From contig JBEKIX010000003.1 of NCBI GenBank assembly GCA_050011535.1, forward strand, positions 62,001 through 126,000: a stretch of 64,000 nucleotides of DNA. Direction: 5' to 3'. Positions 7,101 to 15,294 of this stretch are shown here, piece after piece. How positions within the stretch are numbered: the first letter of the stretch is position 1; the number at the start of each line of letters is the position of its first letter. The position numbers and the translations under genes are program-made. The notes beneath the pieces were generated by a model. It ran no database searches, was not told where the DNA came from, and saw only the letters and a program-made list of their open reading frames with translations. Origin of the DNA: JAFNAG01 sp050011535 (GTDB taxonomy: Bacteria; Acidobacteriota; UBA6911).

Positions 7101-9370
7101 GTCGAGGCTACGACGGACAAGTTCTGGGCGATGTTGTACCATCGGCTGACGCTCGTCGGCAATCCTCTTGTCAGATAGCTCGTGCCAAAGGAAGTATCGT
7201 GCCGGGTTGCGTTGGCGCTCGACGAAACCAGAGTGGTGGAATCGTAGGCCGTGCTCGTTTTTGATATCAGGTTGCTGGAGCCGTCGTAGATCAGCGTGTC
7301 GGTGACCCGATCCAGGATGTTCAGCGACACGTAGGAACCGCTGGATTCGTGAGCGTAATTGAGATCGGTCCTGCGGCGCAACGTGCCGCTGTACGAATAC
7401 TCCCTGATCTCCTTTAGGTTCCCGCTGTAGTCACTGCTCGAAGCGTAGGTGAACTCTTTGCGCACAACGGTCTGCGATTGCGGATTCTGCGCGTCTGTGT
7501 TCACCTGCTTAATCCAACTCACCCTGGGGTTTTCGATGGTCGAGAGTTGGGTGTCGTCCTGGGTCCAGTCCTGCTGCGATTCGGGAGTGAACCCCGGCCA
7601 GGGGGAATCCGCATATTTTGTGTCGATAACAAAGCCATCGGCCCAGGCCGAGCCGGACTTGCCCATCAGATAGGAATAGTATGTCTGCTGTGATCCCTGA
7701 ATCGTCACCGTGGTGGTGCTTGCGGCTGCGGCCCCGTTGGGGTTGCCGTACCAGGTCCAGGTCGGCGTGTAATCCCCACGGTCGTGGGACGACACATAAT
7801 GGTCAGGGACCGTTTGATTCAGCAAACGCTCAAGAACCGTTAAGGTTTGATAAAAATAGCGACTGGTCGCGAATGTCGGGTACGTTATCTGGCTTACCTC
7901 TCCACTGCCGCCATACGTGAACGTATATCTTAGGCCAGTGATGTATGTCACTTGTGTCAAGAGCTCCTGCGTCGGGATGGATGCTGTCGCGGCGCCGGAA
8001 CCAAAACTGATCGATTGGCCCTGGTACTCAAGACTGATCGTACTCGTCGCCTGGGTCGTGTCATTGGTGTTGAAGTATGAAATATACGCTAGCCGCCCCT
8101 GTGAGTTCAGCAGGAACGTGTAGGTGTTCCCGAGCGTGTCCTGGATCGTGTTGATTCGTCCGCCATTGTCGGCGTAGGTGATGTCAAGGTAGTTGCCGTT
8201 TGCGTCTTGAACCCGCGTCGCATAGCGGATGTTGGTGTGGATGGTGTCTTGATAGCCGAAGCTCAAGTTCGTGCCACCCTTCAAGGTAAGTTTGTGGGCG
8301 ACGGGATCGTAAATCATGTAGGTCGAATCCATCGAACGCCAAGCCCCTCCGTAATAGGTCAGTTCATGATTGGATCCGTCCGATAGAGTGATGTAATAGC
8401 GGCCGTTGGCCGAGTCGTCGATCACCCTTCCGACCAGAAGCGTCCATCCTGTCCCGACCCAGGAACTGTCTTCAACCAATGTGGCGTATATCGTCGCGTT
8501 ATACGTGTAGAAATCCCAGATCTTGGAATTGTAGGCGAGCTTCAGATCGATGCCGAGCCCTGCGCGTCCAGGTCGGCTCACGAGCGGCACGGTAAAGAAG
8601 AGGTTACCGTTGGCCACATTGACGGTTTCGTTGTCTGCCTTGGTATACGGGAAGAATGGAGGCGTGCCCTTCTCGTGCCGTACTGAGTAGCGGTGACCGT
8701 TCATGGATAGCGGCATGTCAATCCCAACCGTTGTGCTCGCTTGAGCCGAATAACCGGAATTATATGCAATCAGCGTGTACGTGGTCGTCGTGCTCGGGCT
8801 CACAACCATGCTGCCGGAAACGGACACAGCCGTGCCATTGATGGTCGCGCTGGAGGCGTTCGATGTGGACCAGTACAGAGTCGTTGAACCTGGCAAGGCA
8901 TAATGGCTGGGACTCGAGTAGAAATAATTAATGGAGGGTCCGGAGATGTTTAGGGTTGCCGACGTGGTTCCGGCCGCAAAGGAGCAATCACCATCCCAAC
9001 CGAGATAGTGTGTCGCCTGAAGACTCCAGGTTCCAAAGGCCATCGATTGGTATCTGTCTACACCGGTATATCCGCCGCCCGACCAGCAGCCTGAGTTGAG
9101 ATTGATGGGATTACCGACCGGAGGTGTGAGCGCAGCACTGACTGCCGCACTGTCGTATTCTGCGTCCCCAGGCATGTTTGTCCAAGATTGGGCATAGACC
9201 ACTGAGGACCAAAGGAGCTGCAGGCTCGATCCAAAATCATAGGTGTCCTGATAGTAATATTCATCGGGGTAGCTTGCCTTTAACATAAACGATAGCAAGC
9301 AAAACAAGCATAAGACAGCACCCCAAATGAGCTTCGCTGATTTCGTCTCCATCGATCCGCCTCTATTCAT
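4112..9370 (-). CDS. Secreted RHS/YD-repeat protein with HEGFH metalloprotease-like tail
   Basis: A giant protein of about 1752 residues. I place the start at the ATG at 9370, which has GAGGAGG about 7 bases upstream; the GTG at 9385 lies inside that Shine-Dalgarno sequence. Order of parts: a Sec signal (LIWGAVLCLFCLLSFMLKA), an Ig-like domain near residues 150-220 (a run rich in Ser/Thr ending TTTYTLIAYNSG), then a long series of YD repeats with motifs such as YDSLDRP, YDNLGRLLTE and YDELNRVTQ. The RHS core DHLGSTRWVV is near residue 1417, and the RNDPVNLVDPDGRE boundary is near 1517. The variable tail of about 235 residues contains GDCYDFL and LLHEGFHLL near residue 1699, a zincin-like HExxH. 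RHS cores form a shell around the tail and cleave it at this boundary. Export looks Sec-dependent rather than by T6SS. No certain immunity gene is seen. Confidence 0.9.
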   Translation of the reverse strand: MNRGGSMETKSAKLIWGAVLCLFCLLSFMLKASYPDEYYYQDTYDFGSSLQLLWSSVVYAQSWTNMPGDAEYDSAAVSAALTPPVGNPINLNSGCWSGGGYTGVDRYQSMAFGTWSLQATHYLGWDGDCSFAAGTTSATLNISGPSINYFYSSPSHYALPGSTTLYWSTSNASSATINGTAVSVSGSMVVSPSTTTTYTLIAYNSGYSAQASTTVGIDMPLSMNGHRYSVRHEKGTPPFFPYTKADNETVNVANGNLFFTVPLVSRPGRAGLGIDLKLAYNSKIWDFYTYNATIYATLVEDSSWVGTGWTLLVGRVIDDSANGRYYITLSDGSNHELTYYGGAWRSMDSTYMIYDPVAHKLTLKGGTNLSFGYQDTIHTNIRYATRVQDANGNYLDITYADNGGRINTIQDTLGNTYTFLLNSQGRLAYISYFNTNDTTQATSTISLEYQGQSISFGSGAATASIPTQELLTQVTYITGLRYTFTYGGSGEVSQITYPTFATSRYFYQTLTVLERLLNQTVPDHYVSSHDRGDYTPTWTWYGNPNGAAAASTTTVTIQGSQQTYYSYLMGKSGSAWADGFVIDTKYADSPWPGFTPESQQDWTQDDTQLSTIENPRVSWIKQVNTDAQNPQSQTVVRKEFTYASSSDYSGNLKEIREYSYSGTLRRRTDLNYAHESSGSYVSLNILDRVTDTLIYDGSSNLISKTSTAYDSTTLVSSSANATRHDTSFGTSYLTRGLPTSVSRWYNIAQNLSVVASTRYDEFGNPRQVTDPRSYTTYTDYWLTSADNAYAFPLRMTNAKGHVSSATYSYKSGAVLTQTDPNSMVTTTTYDSLDRPTDISKTSGAHKTITYVQDPYYGHPPYATVRQYLTANTYTEERSDLDEMGRLSTQTLTDSSSGNIQQDLHYDARGAVSQISAPYRSGSQTIYQTNYHGQSPSYEYATYADGTTVSYTNYPGVTMVNSSSGGVRDYWYQEDHKVWAVTVQNPSTAELNVNTYYSYDAMGRLTAISQGIQTRSFTYDNLGRLLTETHPESGTTSYSYDANSNMVSKTNARGILTTISYDELNRVTQKSYSDGTPSVTYYYDTQPSGSPIATVNPVGRLTGVTRTVSGITVSSYYAYCSCSSITEEATVINDGTPRTYITNYAYNLAGQLTTLTYPNGKIVTYTLDDNGRQTKVSSTYNNQPFDYIYSATYGGPAGQLTQVQYPILYYGGQRVQTLYTYAPDSGYLTHMESFELNFDYNYVPFEGPLIQDITDWVNLNQSQHYEYDLWHRLTGYWQSRDRDDDSSKIPFGYDLYNNVASVGIDTFTVAASTNRLTSRTWYGGNESFAYDAAGNMTTMGTFDAENRLILTSQGASYVYDGNGRRFRTNDGNVVNYVYSYTGQLLTEDRITESASNNYIYFNGQVVAIHQQDDSVLFLFKDHLGSTRWVVTVSLSVYNWQSQGNWTTWSGEYVYEPFGHTGNSSPTRLMFQGKERSGDLDYYGARYYDSRTIGISSMRWISADSVTSRIYDPPSLNKYTYVRNDPVNLVDPDGREPFTIHGPTTWAPYWEPDLFNTSFDVGSVIADLSGMMLENLIHAPIRGGGIDSGDDGGEPAASQSLQALLANKALLQSDLSSRTGIAERKGDCYDFLVKVINQLNNKGLLAANFTVQSLIDNVMAATKIPTTVAALGANAQTNGNTINIASDPTESVGNDYISTLLHEGFHLLMSGNNARIDDDHLMPATSAADGTPYQGGGSSWFNKQMFGRNCGGGI

Positions 9371-9454
9371 TTGAATCCTCCTCACAAATGCGCATCACGA
9401 GTGACTTCTGACCCGCAACTTGCCGCTCAAGACAGCCGAGATGGCCGGCCATTT

Positions 9455-10003
9455 TCACTTGGGTACCGCAATCTTGCCTACCTTGATAGTGGGCGCGATG
9501 TTGATTCGGGCGTAGGACAGAAGCCTATTGAAGGCATCCTCGCCGATGCGGGCGCGCAGCCCGTCGCGAAGCTGGAGCGTCAGGACTTCCTTATTCATCT
9601 GGCTCTGCCGCAATTTTAGGCGAAGCGTATCCTTGGTCTCCGCCTTCGACGCCTTGAGGCTTTGAGCCGCGGCATTCTTTGCGGCGTCCATATCGCGGTG
9701 GTCCGAAGCGCGCTGGAGCAGCTCGTTCATCTGCGGCATCGTCAGATGCAGCTTATCCACCCAAATCTCTTTGCCCTGTGTGGCGGACTGGTCCGAAAAC
9801 ATCGAGACCCTTCTGAACAGTTCCCTCCAAAGAATCCAGTCCGGGATGCGCTCGGGCGTCTGCGCTCCATCGATCGTTATCGTGGTGGACGGTTTCCCTC
9901 CTGAGGTCTGCGCGACCACGAAGACGATCGTGCAGAGGAAAAGAAATGCTGCCATCGGCCACACGGCTTTTCTGTTCTGTGAGTACAGCTGTTTTGGACT
10001 CAT
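9455..10003 (-). CDS. Membrane-anchored or secreted protein of unknown function
   Basis: 182 residues. Residues 13-32 form a hydrophobic segment (VWPMAAFLFLCTIVFVVAQ), either an anchor or a signal peptide. The remainder is helical and rich in Lys, Ala and Leu, with a likely coiled coil around AAAQSLKASKAETKDTLRLK. It ends 84 bp before the RHS start on the same strand and probably heads that transcript. I do not recognise the family. Because of its place it could be a chaperone or adaptor for the RHS protein, but nothing in its sequence proves that. Confidence 0.65.
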   Translation of the reverse strand: MSPKQLYSQNRKAVWPMAAFLFLCTIVFVVAQTSGGKPSTTITIDGAQTPERIPDWILWRELFRRVSMFSDQSATQGKEIWVDKLHLTMPQMNELLQRASDHRDMDAAKNAAAQSLKASKAETKDTLRLKLRQSQMNKEVLTLQLRDGLRARIGEDAFNRLLSYARINIAPTIKVGKIAVPK

Positions 10004-10156
10004 ATGAAGTCTCCCGCATCAGACACAATGTGAAAACGCAAGCTTGGGATCTTGCTCGCACAAGCCATCAGGTTTGCCGGGATTGCGAAGCGACTCCCTT
10101 ATGATCCTGTGGCGTGCGTGACGCGGGATTCTTACTATGCGGCTAAGCAGATGTCA

Positions 10157-10201
10157 TTCGTCAGATTCGCCAGATTCGCGAGGTTTGTCAGATTCGTCAA
10201 A
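10157..10201. repeat. 9-bp minisatellite, five units (TTCGTCAGA)
   Basis: Five contiguous 9-base units: TTCGTCAGA, TTCGCCAGA, TTCGCGAGG, TTTGTCAGA and TTCGTCAAA. It lies in the 205-bp gap between the unknown protein at 9455 and the helix-turn-helix gene ending at 10209. No other feature is seen in that gap. Confidence 0.7.
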
Positions 10202-10208
10202 TACTTGT

Positions 10209-10544
10209 TTAGCGCGAATTGCGCGTTTGAGCTCGACTTGCAGGACGGGCTTCGCCTGATGCCCAGGCGCAGACTTCTGACCGGATGTGCTCGTGCAGCG
10301 TTTCCAGATCGACGTGAAGTTTCCTGCCTATGCATAGCGCCCGGATTTCTCCCACATCGATCCACGCCTCGATGGTCCGACGCGTGACTCCCGCGATCCC
10401 GGCCGCGCCGGCAGTATCTATGAATCTCCTGTTGCGTTCATGCGGCGGCAGTGAAAACCACTCGTCGAGCAACTCGTCGGTTTGATCTTGATAACAGCGG
10501 GTACGGACAACTCTTGAGTCATTTGGTTTTTTTGAATTGGTCAT
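10209..10544 (-). CDS. Helix-turn-helix (excisionase/MerR-like) protein
   Basis: A 111-residue protein if started at the ATG at 10544, which has GGAGGG about 6 bases upstream. The longer upstream frame lacks a ribosome-binding site. The middle reads GAAGIAGVTRRTIEAWIDVGEIRALCIGRKLHVDLETLHEHIR, the pattern of an excisionase-type winged helix-turn-helix: a turn, a recognition helix with TRRTIEAWI, a wing, and a read-out of GRK. The C-terminus is basic. It is probably a small DNA-binding regulator. It is followed by the minisatellite; the gene transcribed after it is the RHS operon, so it could regulate that operon. Confidence 0.7.
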   Translation of the reverse strand: MTNSKKPNDSRVVRTRCYQDQTDELLDEWFSLPPHERNRRFIDTAGAAGIAGVTRRTIEAWIDVGEIRALCIGRKLHVDLETLHEHIRSEVCAWASGEARPASRAQTRNSR

Positions 10545-10673
10545 GGAATTCCCTCCACGAACTGAAGGATCTGCGGTGAGCGGTTGGGAAACCCGCGACT
10601 TTATGCCCAGCGGCTTGCAACTTCTGGCTAGGATTGTCGCAGGCTCCTGCGGTTCTGACCGCTCACGACCCAA

Positions 10674-11043
10674 AAGAGGCCACTAACCTCTATGAGAGCT
10701 GGGGGATGGCTCTCAGAATGACGCCTTAGAAGACGCTAATGCTAATAACAATTCATAACAAGGTGTGTCAATGATTTTCTTGTGATTTTTCTATGATCTT
10801 TTGTGGTTTCGTACTATCCGCCGCTTGTCCTGAATCTATATGCATCGTGATCATCAGAAATATCATCTGGCTTTGCAGCAGAGGCAGTTACTTATGGGAT
10901 TCTAATCTACGCCCTGCAGAACTGCTTAACTGCAGTGGAAGAGCATTTTAATGCCTGGGCGGCCGCTCTGCCCGACCAGGAGCCGCCGTTGATATCGCCT
11001 GCATTTTTCATATTCCGGGAGCACGAGCACTCCCACCGTTGCG
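10674..11043. other. Intergenic region between divergent helix-turn-helix genes
   Basis: No gene is supported in these 370 bases. It is AT-richer than its surroundings, and has a TGAGAGC/GCTCTCA hairpin at 10693-10715. It lies between two divergent DNA-binding protein genes, so control elements are expected, but I cannot identify a convincing promoter. Confidence 0.4.
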
Positions 11044-11469
11044 TTGCCATGTTGCAGTGTGACGCTGAAAGGTCGAAAACCTCTTCCCGAAGCGTATCCT
11101 AAGGAAATCAATACATTAGGAGATCACATCCGCAAGAGGAGATTTGACCTGGGACTCCTTCAGAGAGAGGTTGCGGGGCAAATCGGGGTGGATGAGGCAA
11201 CCATCTACAATTGGGAAAGGCAACGCAACCAGCCGGAGATATGGTTCATTGCCCCCATCATTGGGTTCCTTGGGTACTGTCCTTTCCCGGAGCCAATCGG
11301 CCTTCCGGAACGACTGGCATTCTTCCGTAAACGCCAGGGCTTATCTCAAAAAGTGTTCGCAAGAACCCTGGGGATCCACCCGGCAACTCTCGGTGGCTGG
11401 GAAACTGGCAGGCATCAGCCCGGCAGACGATCGAATGATAGTAATTCGCTTTTTCTAGGAGGAGGATAG
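11044..11469 (+). CDS. Protein with two XRE-type helix-turn-helix domains
   Basis: About 136-141 residues. The first domain, LGDHIRKRRFDLGLLQREVAGQIGVDEATIYNWERQRNQPE, and the second, LPERLAFFRKRQGLSQKVFARTLGIHPATLGGWETGRHQP, both match the XRE/Cro fold with the typical Q-x-x-x-A and NWE or GWE recognition helices. A run YPKEINTLGDH before the first is typical of this double-domain family. The start is uncertain: TTG at 11044 or GTG at 11059 are the in-frame options. The final residues (RRSNDSNSLFLGGG) fit the usual short C-terminus. It is a transcriptional regulator of unknown target, and the nearest gene to the 21-bp palindrome array. Confidence 0.75.
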   Translation: MPCCSVTLKGRKPLPEAYPKEINTLGDHIRKRRFDLGLLQREVAGQIGVDEATIYNWERQRNQPEIWFIAPIIGFLGYCPFPEPIGLPERLAFFRKRQGLSQKVFARTLGIHPATLGGWETGRHQPGRRSNDSNSLFLGGG

Positions 11470-12727
11470 CAGCACTTGGGGTGGAAATCACCCGGGGAAT
11501 TATTCCGGCCAATAGGAAGAGTTGTCGAAAAACTCCGCATCCCGACGGCCCTTTTGGGGTTACAATCCTCGCGGGAACGTGATTCCGGCTGCATTTCGGG
11601 ATCGACTTGCCCGGAAGTTGACATAAGCACCCCATAACGGAAGTGGTGAGCGAGGCAAAACACGTGGCTCACGAGTCAAAATGCAGCTCGTTTTTCCTAT
11701 TCGTCACTTACTGATTCAACAGTTTTCATTGGATTTAGTTGGTTCTCACCGTATTTCCCCATGCCTGGACGACACTAAGAATGAGAGAATTGACGTCTGA
11801 TTTCCTATGATCTTCAAAGAGGGGATTTCGACAGGAGGGCAAAGGGAATGCAAGACCACTTGGTTCCAACTGTGGGATTCGGCCAAGCGTCCGCACGGCG
11901 CGGAGGTTGCCCATTCTTCTTGCTCACGAAGGCATGAAGCTTGTCTCGGTCTATCTTGATCCGAAGGCGTTTCGTTGTTACCTCCCTCGCTCCCCACGTC
12001 GATAGGCATCGATCCACTCCGCCGGGATTGAGCAAGGATCCCGCTTCCGGTTCGCTGTTGTTCAATCTTGAACAAGTTTAATTTGTGACAGAAAAACATG
12101 GGGGACGGTGGTAATCGCGAAAAAACAAAAAAAAGCTTGACAGGAATTTTAGAGCGCAAATACAGTGGGGTTGTAGCTGGTCAGCTGGATCTGATGGTGA
12201 ATTTCCCGAATTAATAATGATGCGAGCGGGCTGGAGACATCTGAGGTACTCCGTTAGCCTGGTTTTATTTTGAAGCTTTCCGACAGAGGTTTACCCGAGA
12301 GGCACAAAGCCCGAGATTTCCATACGAGAGCCATCCGGTCAGTCAGCAGAGAATAATGCGTTCCTTGTTCCGTGAACACGCGGGCCTTGGTCCAGCGCAA
12401 GCCTTATAGAAAAATCCTCTAATGGACAACATCTGAGAATGCGTTTGCGGATCAAAGCACATCGTCCCGCTCGAGCGTCTCCAGCAAACCGTCGAACGGT
12501 AGCTCCAAATTGTCCGTAGCGGGTACGATGCGTGCCCTAAATCTTTAGATTCACTGAGTCATATTCTAGCAAGAAGGAATGGGAAATCTGAAGAAAAAGG
12601 GAAAAGCTCTAGTTATCCTTTCTTTGAAGAAACCAGCTGATTGGCGAAGCTCTATCCACCGGTTGCGGTGTGCGCGAAAGTCCGACCCGTGCCATGGTGC
12701 ACAGGCTGTCTCGCGGACGGCACGGTC
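11470..12727. other. 1.26-kb region without a recognisable gene
   Basis: No open frame here gives a family I know, and the longer ones overlap one another on both strands. AT content is higher than in the flanking housekeeping genes, and it contains an A-rich tract at 12120-12135. It may hold decayed genes. No hairpin with a T-run was seen. Confidence 0.5.
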
Positions 12728-13444
12728 GGCGCGACAAAGAGCATCATCTTGGCGACTGAGGGCATCATCTTTGCGGCGGAGATCATCATCTTGGCGATCG
12801 AGAGTACCTTCTTCGCCTACGAAATGATGATTTGCATCACGAATACCATCATGTTTGCGACGGCGATGATCAATTCAACGATCGACATGATCTTCTTCGC
12901 TGCGGAAATGATCATCTCCGTCGTCAGGACCCTGGTCTTCGTGAGATCGACGATCTTGTTCGTTGCTTCGACGATCATCTTCGTCGGCGAAATGATCATT
13001 TCGATGACTGAAATGATCATTTCAGTCGCAAAGATCATGGTCGAAGACGACATTTAAATATTGAGTGTATTGAGGTTATATCGGCGCCCGATTTTGACCA
13101 TGGTATTTGTCACCGAAATGATCATTTCGAAGGCTGAAAAGATCTTTTCGTAGGCGGAAATGATCATTTCAAAAGCGGAGCTGATCATGTCAAAAGTGGA
13201 GATCATCATTTCGGAGCCGGAGATCATCGTCTCGCATTCGGAAATGATCATCTCTGACCTGGGGACCTCAGTCTGCGGTTCGGAAATGATCATCTCCGGG
13301 CCGCGGACCTCGGTCTCGGTCCTGGAAATGTTCATTTCCGTCGTGGAGAAGATGGTATCCGAGGCTGAAAACATCATCTCCGCAACGGACACCGTTTTCC
13401 TCGAGGCGGACACTGCTTTCTCCGTCTCGGAGAAAACCGTCGGC
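12728..13444. repeat. Array of 34 tandem 21-bp units built on the palindrome GAAATGATCATTTC
   Basis: Unit starts fall in perfect 21-base register from 12737 to 13430, which is 34 units. The core is a 14-bp perfect palindrome followed by a 7-bp variable spacer. Perfect cores lie at 12989, 13010, 13115 and 13157; near-perfect ones at 12905, 13241, 13283 and 13325. From about 13220 a 42-bp two-unit period appears. The stretch 13043-13096 has lost the core but keeps the register. Read as protein, either strand gives a heptad close to EMIISxx, but the plus frame is broken by TAA (13055-13057) and TAG (13151), and the minus frame by TAA at 13054-13056 and TAG at 12817-12819. There is no clear start site. 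It could be a DNA-binding array or a decayed heptapeptide-repeat gene. Confidence 0.85.
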
Positions 13445-13548
13445 GGAGCGCCGGCGGTCGTGTTTCACCAGCAACGAACAACGAGAAGCTGTGAAAAAAT
13501 CGGTGATAGAAACGCTGCGTCGGTTGTTTGGCGGCAAAAACTGTCTTG

Positions 13549-14181
13549 TTACAGACGAGGCTTGCGGGTATGGTCGATGACTTCATCGGGAAGTTCGTTG
13601 ACGTCATCTGGTCGATGTGGAAAATGCTCGGCCAAAGCACGGCCGCAGGTTTCCACGGCAGCGCATATGCCTTCCCTGGCCTTGCCCTGCTTGATGCCGC
13701 GGAGGATTTCATCGCGGACACCAGTCCAGTGGGTGTCGCCCATCTTCTCGTGGATGCCCTTGTCGCCAAGAACTACGACGCGCCGTTCGAGGTCGGAGAG
13801 GTAGATTAAAACACCGTTGGACTCGCGCGTCCTGTAAAGCGCGCCGGCGTAAAACTCCCGGAATGCCGCGTCGTGAACGCATTCCTCCATCTCGCGCGCG
13901 GGAATAAACCAGCGGCGCATCGGGAGGCGCGGAACGACAGCATAAAACACGGCGAAGGCCACAATCTCGAGCCACAGAACCAGAGTGATGGTGTGCAGGA
14001 TCGGCAGTGCGAGATAGAGCGCCGTGGCCAGGACGGTTCCGGCAAGAGCCGCCTGCAACGTCGCATGAAGGTAATGTCCCGAAGCATCCGAGAATGCAAA
14101 AACAATTTCTCCCGAGGTGAGCTGCTCGGCTCTTTTGATCGCGTCGGCGATTGCCTTCTTATCTTCCACACTTAAACGCAT
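13549..14181 (-). CDS. TPM-domain membrane protein
   Basis: A 210-residue membrane protein. The N-terminal VEDKKAIADAIKRAEQLTSGEIVFAFSD matches the start of the TPM domain (the EqLTSGEI pattern), which is split by two membrane segments near residues 42-90. The second half of the domain continues EFYAGALYRTRESNGVLIYLSDLERRVVVLGDKGIHEKMGD, with the family's VLIYLS and RRVVVLGD. It probably belongs with the lemA-ygcG operon upstream on the same strand, though 200 bp and a hairpin separate them. TPM proteins are found with LemA in many bacteria. The precise role is unknown, though links to membrane protein turnover have been proposed. Confidence 0.85.
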   Translation of the reverse strand: MRLSVEDKKAIADAIKRAEQLTSGEIVFAFSDASGHYLHATLQAALAGTVLATALYLALPILHTITLVLWLEIVAFAVFYAVVPRLPMRRWFIPAREMEECVHDAAFREFYAGALYRTRESNGVLIYLSDLERRVVVLGDKGIHEKMGDTHWTGVRDEILRGIKQGKAREGICAAVETCGRALAEHFPHRPDDVNELPDEVIDHTRKPRL

Positions 14182-14218
14182 AAGCGCTCAGCCCTCTAGG
14201 CGTGGTTCACGATTCGAG

Positions 14219-14255
14219 ATTCGAAATTCGAGATTGGGAATCTCGAATTTCGAAT
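14219..14255. repeat. Perfect 17-bp inverted repeat
   Basis: ATTCGAAATTCGAGATT at 14219-14235 and its exact complement at 14239-14255 are separated by GGG. It lies in the gap between the ygcG-like gene and the TPM gene. There is no T-run on either strand, so it is a dyad or processing element rather than a typical terminator. The sequence just to the left (GATTCGAG) extends the pattern. Confidence 0.8.
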
Positions 14256-14379
14256 TTGTCTTCGACTTGGCAGCTAAAGACCTTTGCCTTCCCACAAACA
14301 ATTCGCGGTTTAGTAGCACAGTGTAATGCCGAAGGCAAACCTCAAAGGCTCAAAGTGCTCGAAGAACCTCCAAGCTCTC

Positions 14380-15291
14380 TTACCATCCTCCGGACGAGCC
14401 ACCCCCGCCGAAGCCGCCGCCGCCGCCGGAGAAGCCCCCTCCTCCGAAACCTCCGCCACCGCCAAAACCCCCAAATCTTCCGCCGCCCATAAAAAATGGG
14501 CCACCAAATCCGCCGTGGCGCCCGGAGGTAGACGATCGACTGCCCGACTTGACGATGGCGCCCAGGCAACCCCCAAACAACACACCCACCAGACCACCGA
14601 TAAGCATTGGCAGCAGAGTGAACCCGATCAAGGAATGCGCCAGGAACATTCCTGCTCCTCCGCCCAACACCCCGCCTCCCCACTTGCCGGTCGACGCCAG
14701 CAGCCAGAGCAGCGGGACGAGCAAGAACACGAGCAAGCCAAACACGCCGCCGGAATCGCCACCTGGCCGTGAACCGTGCGCAGGCCGCGACGAGCCTTGA
14801 TAGGTTCCACGCACGGCTGCCAAAATCCCGTTTACACCGGCGTCAACGCCCTCATAAAAATTGCCCTCTCTGAAACTGGGAACAATTTCGTTTTGGATTA
14901 TCCTCTGGGAGAGTGCGTCGGTCAGGGTGGCTTCCAAACCGTAGCCGACTTCGATTCGAATCTTGCGCTCCTTCATGGATATGAGCAGCAGCGCGCCGTT
15001 GTCCCTGCCTTTCTGGCCGAGTCTCCAGGCAGTGGCAACGCGCACGGAGTAGTCTTCGAGCGCTTCCCCTTCGAGGCTGGGAATGAGCAGGACCGCGATT
15101 TGGGTGGAATCCGAGATCTCGAATTGCCTGAGCTTTTCTTCGAGATTTGCAGTCTGCTCTGGTGTCAGCACTCCCGCCAGATCCGTTACTCTCGCCTGGA
15201 GCTTTGGAATGTCGAGGGCAAATGCTCCGGCCGCCAGCAGCCAGGAGCAGAAGCCCACAGAGAACCAGAATAGGCGGCGGTTTCTTCTCAT
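14380..15291 (-). CDS. ygcG: TPM domain protein, YgcG family, Gly-rich C-terminus
   Basis: 303 residues. An N-terminal signal segment (FWFSVGFCSWLLAAGAFA) precedes the TPM domain: LQARVTDLAGVLTPEQTANLEEKL, then STQIAVLLIPSLEGEALEDYSVRVATAW and GALLLISMKERKIRIEVGYGLE, all diagnostic of the family. Two or three membrane segments follow near residues 182-245. The C-terminus is a Gly/Phe/Ser-rich tail (GGGGFGGGG type) typical of YgcG proteins. The gene follows lemA by 3 bases, as usual for the LemA/YgcG pair. The gene name is by family and not proven orthology. Confidence 0.9.
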   Translation of the reverse strand: MRRNRRLFWFSVGFCSWLLAAGAFALDIPKLQARVTDLAGVLTPEQTANLEEKLRQFEISDSTQIAVLLIPSLEGEALEDYSVRVATAWRLGQKGRDNGALLLISMKERKIRIEVGYGLEATLTDALSQRIIQNEIVPSFREGNFYEGVDAGVNGILAAVRGTYQGSSRPAHGSRPGGDSGGVFGLLVFLLVPLLWLLASTGKWGGGVLGGGAGMFLAHSLIGFTLLPMLIGGLVGVLFGGCLGAIVKSGSRSSTSGRHGGFGGPFFMGGGRFGGFGGGGGFGGGGFSGGGGGFGGGGSSGGW

Positions 15292-15294
15292 AAT

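Noticed and set aside
9371..9385. GTG at 9385 as the RHS start
   Set aside because: It lies in the GTGAGGAGG sequence that serves as the Shine-Dalgarno site for the ATG at 9370.
11746..12159. 137-residue minus-strand frame
   Set aside because: No family resemblance, no ribosome-binding site, and a competing frame on the same strand.
12728..13444. CRISPR array
   Set aside because: The repeat is 14 bp with 7-bp spacers, which is far too short, and it degrades gradually along the array. No cas genes are nearby.
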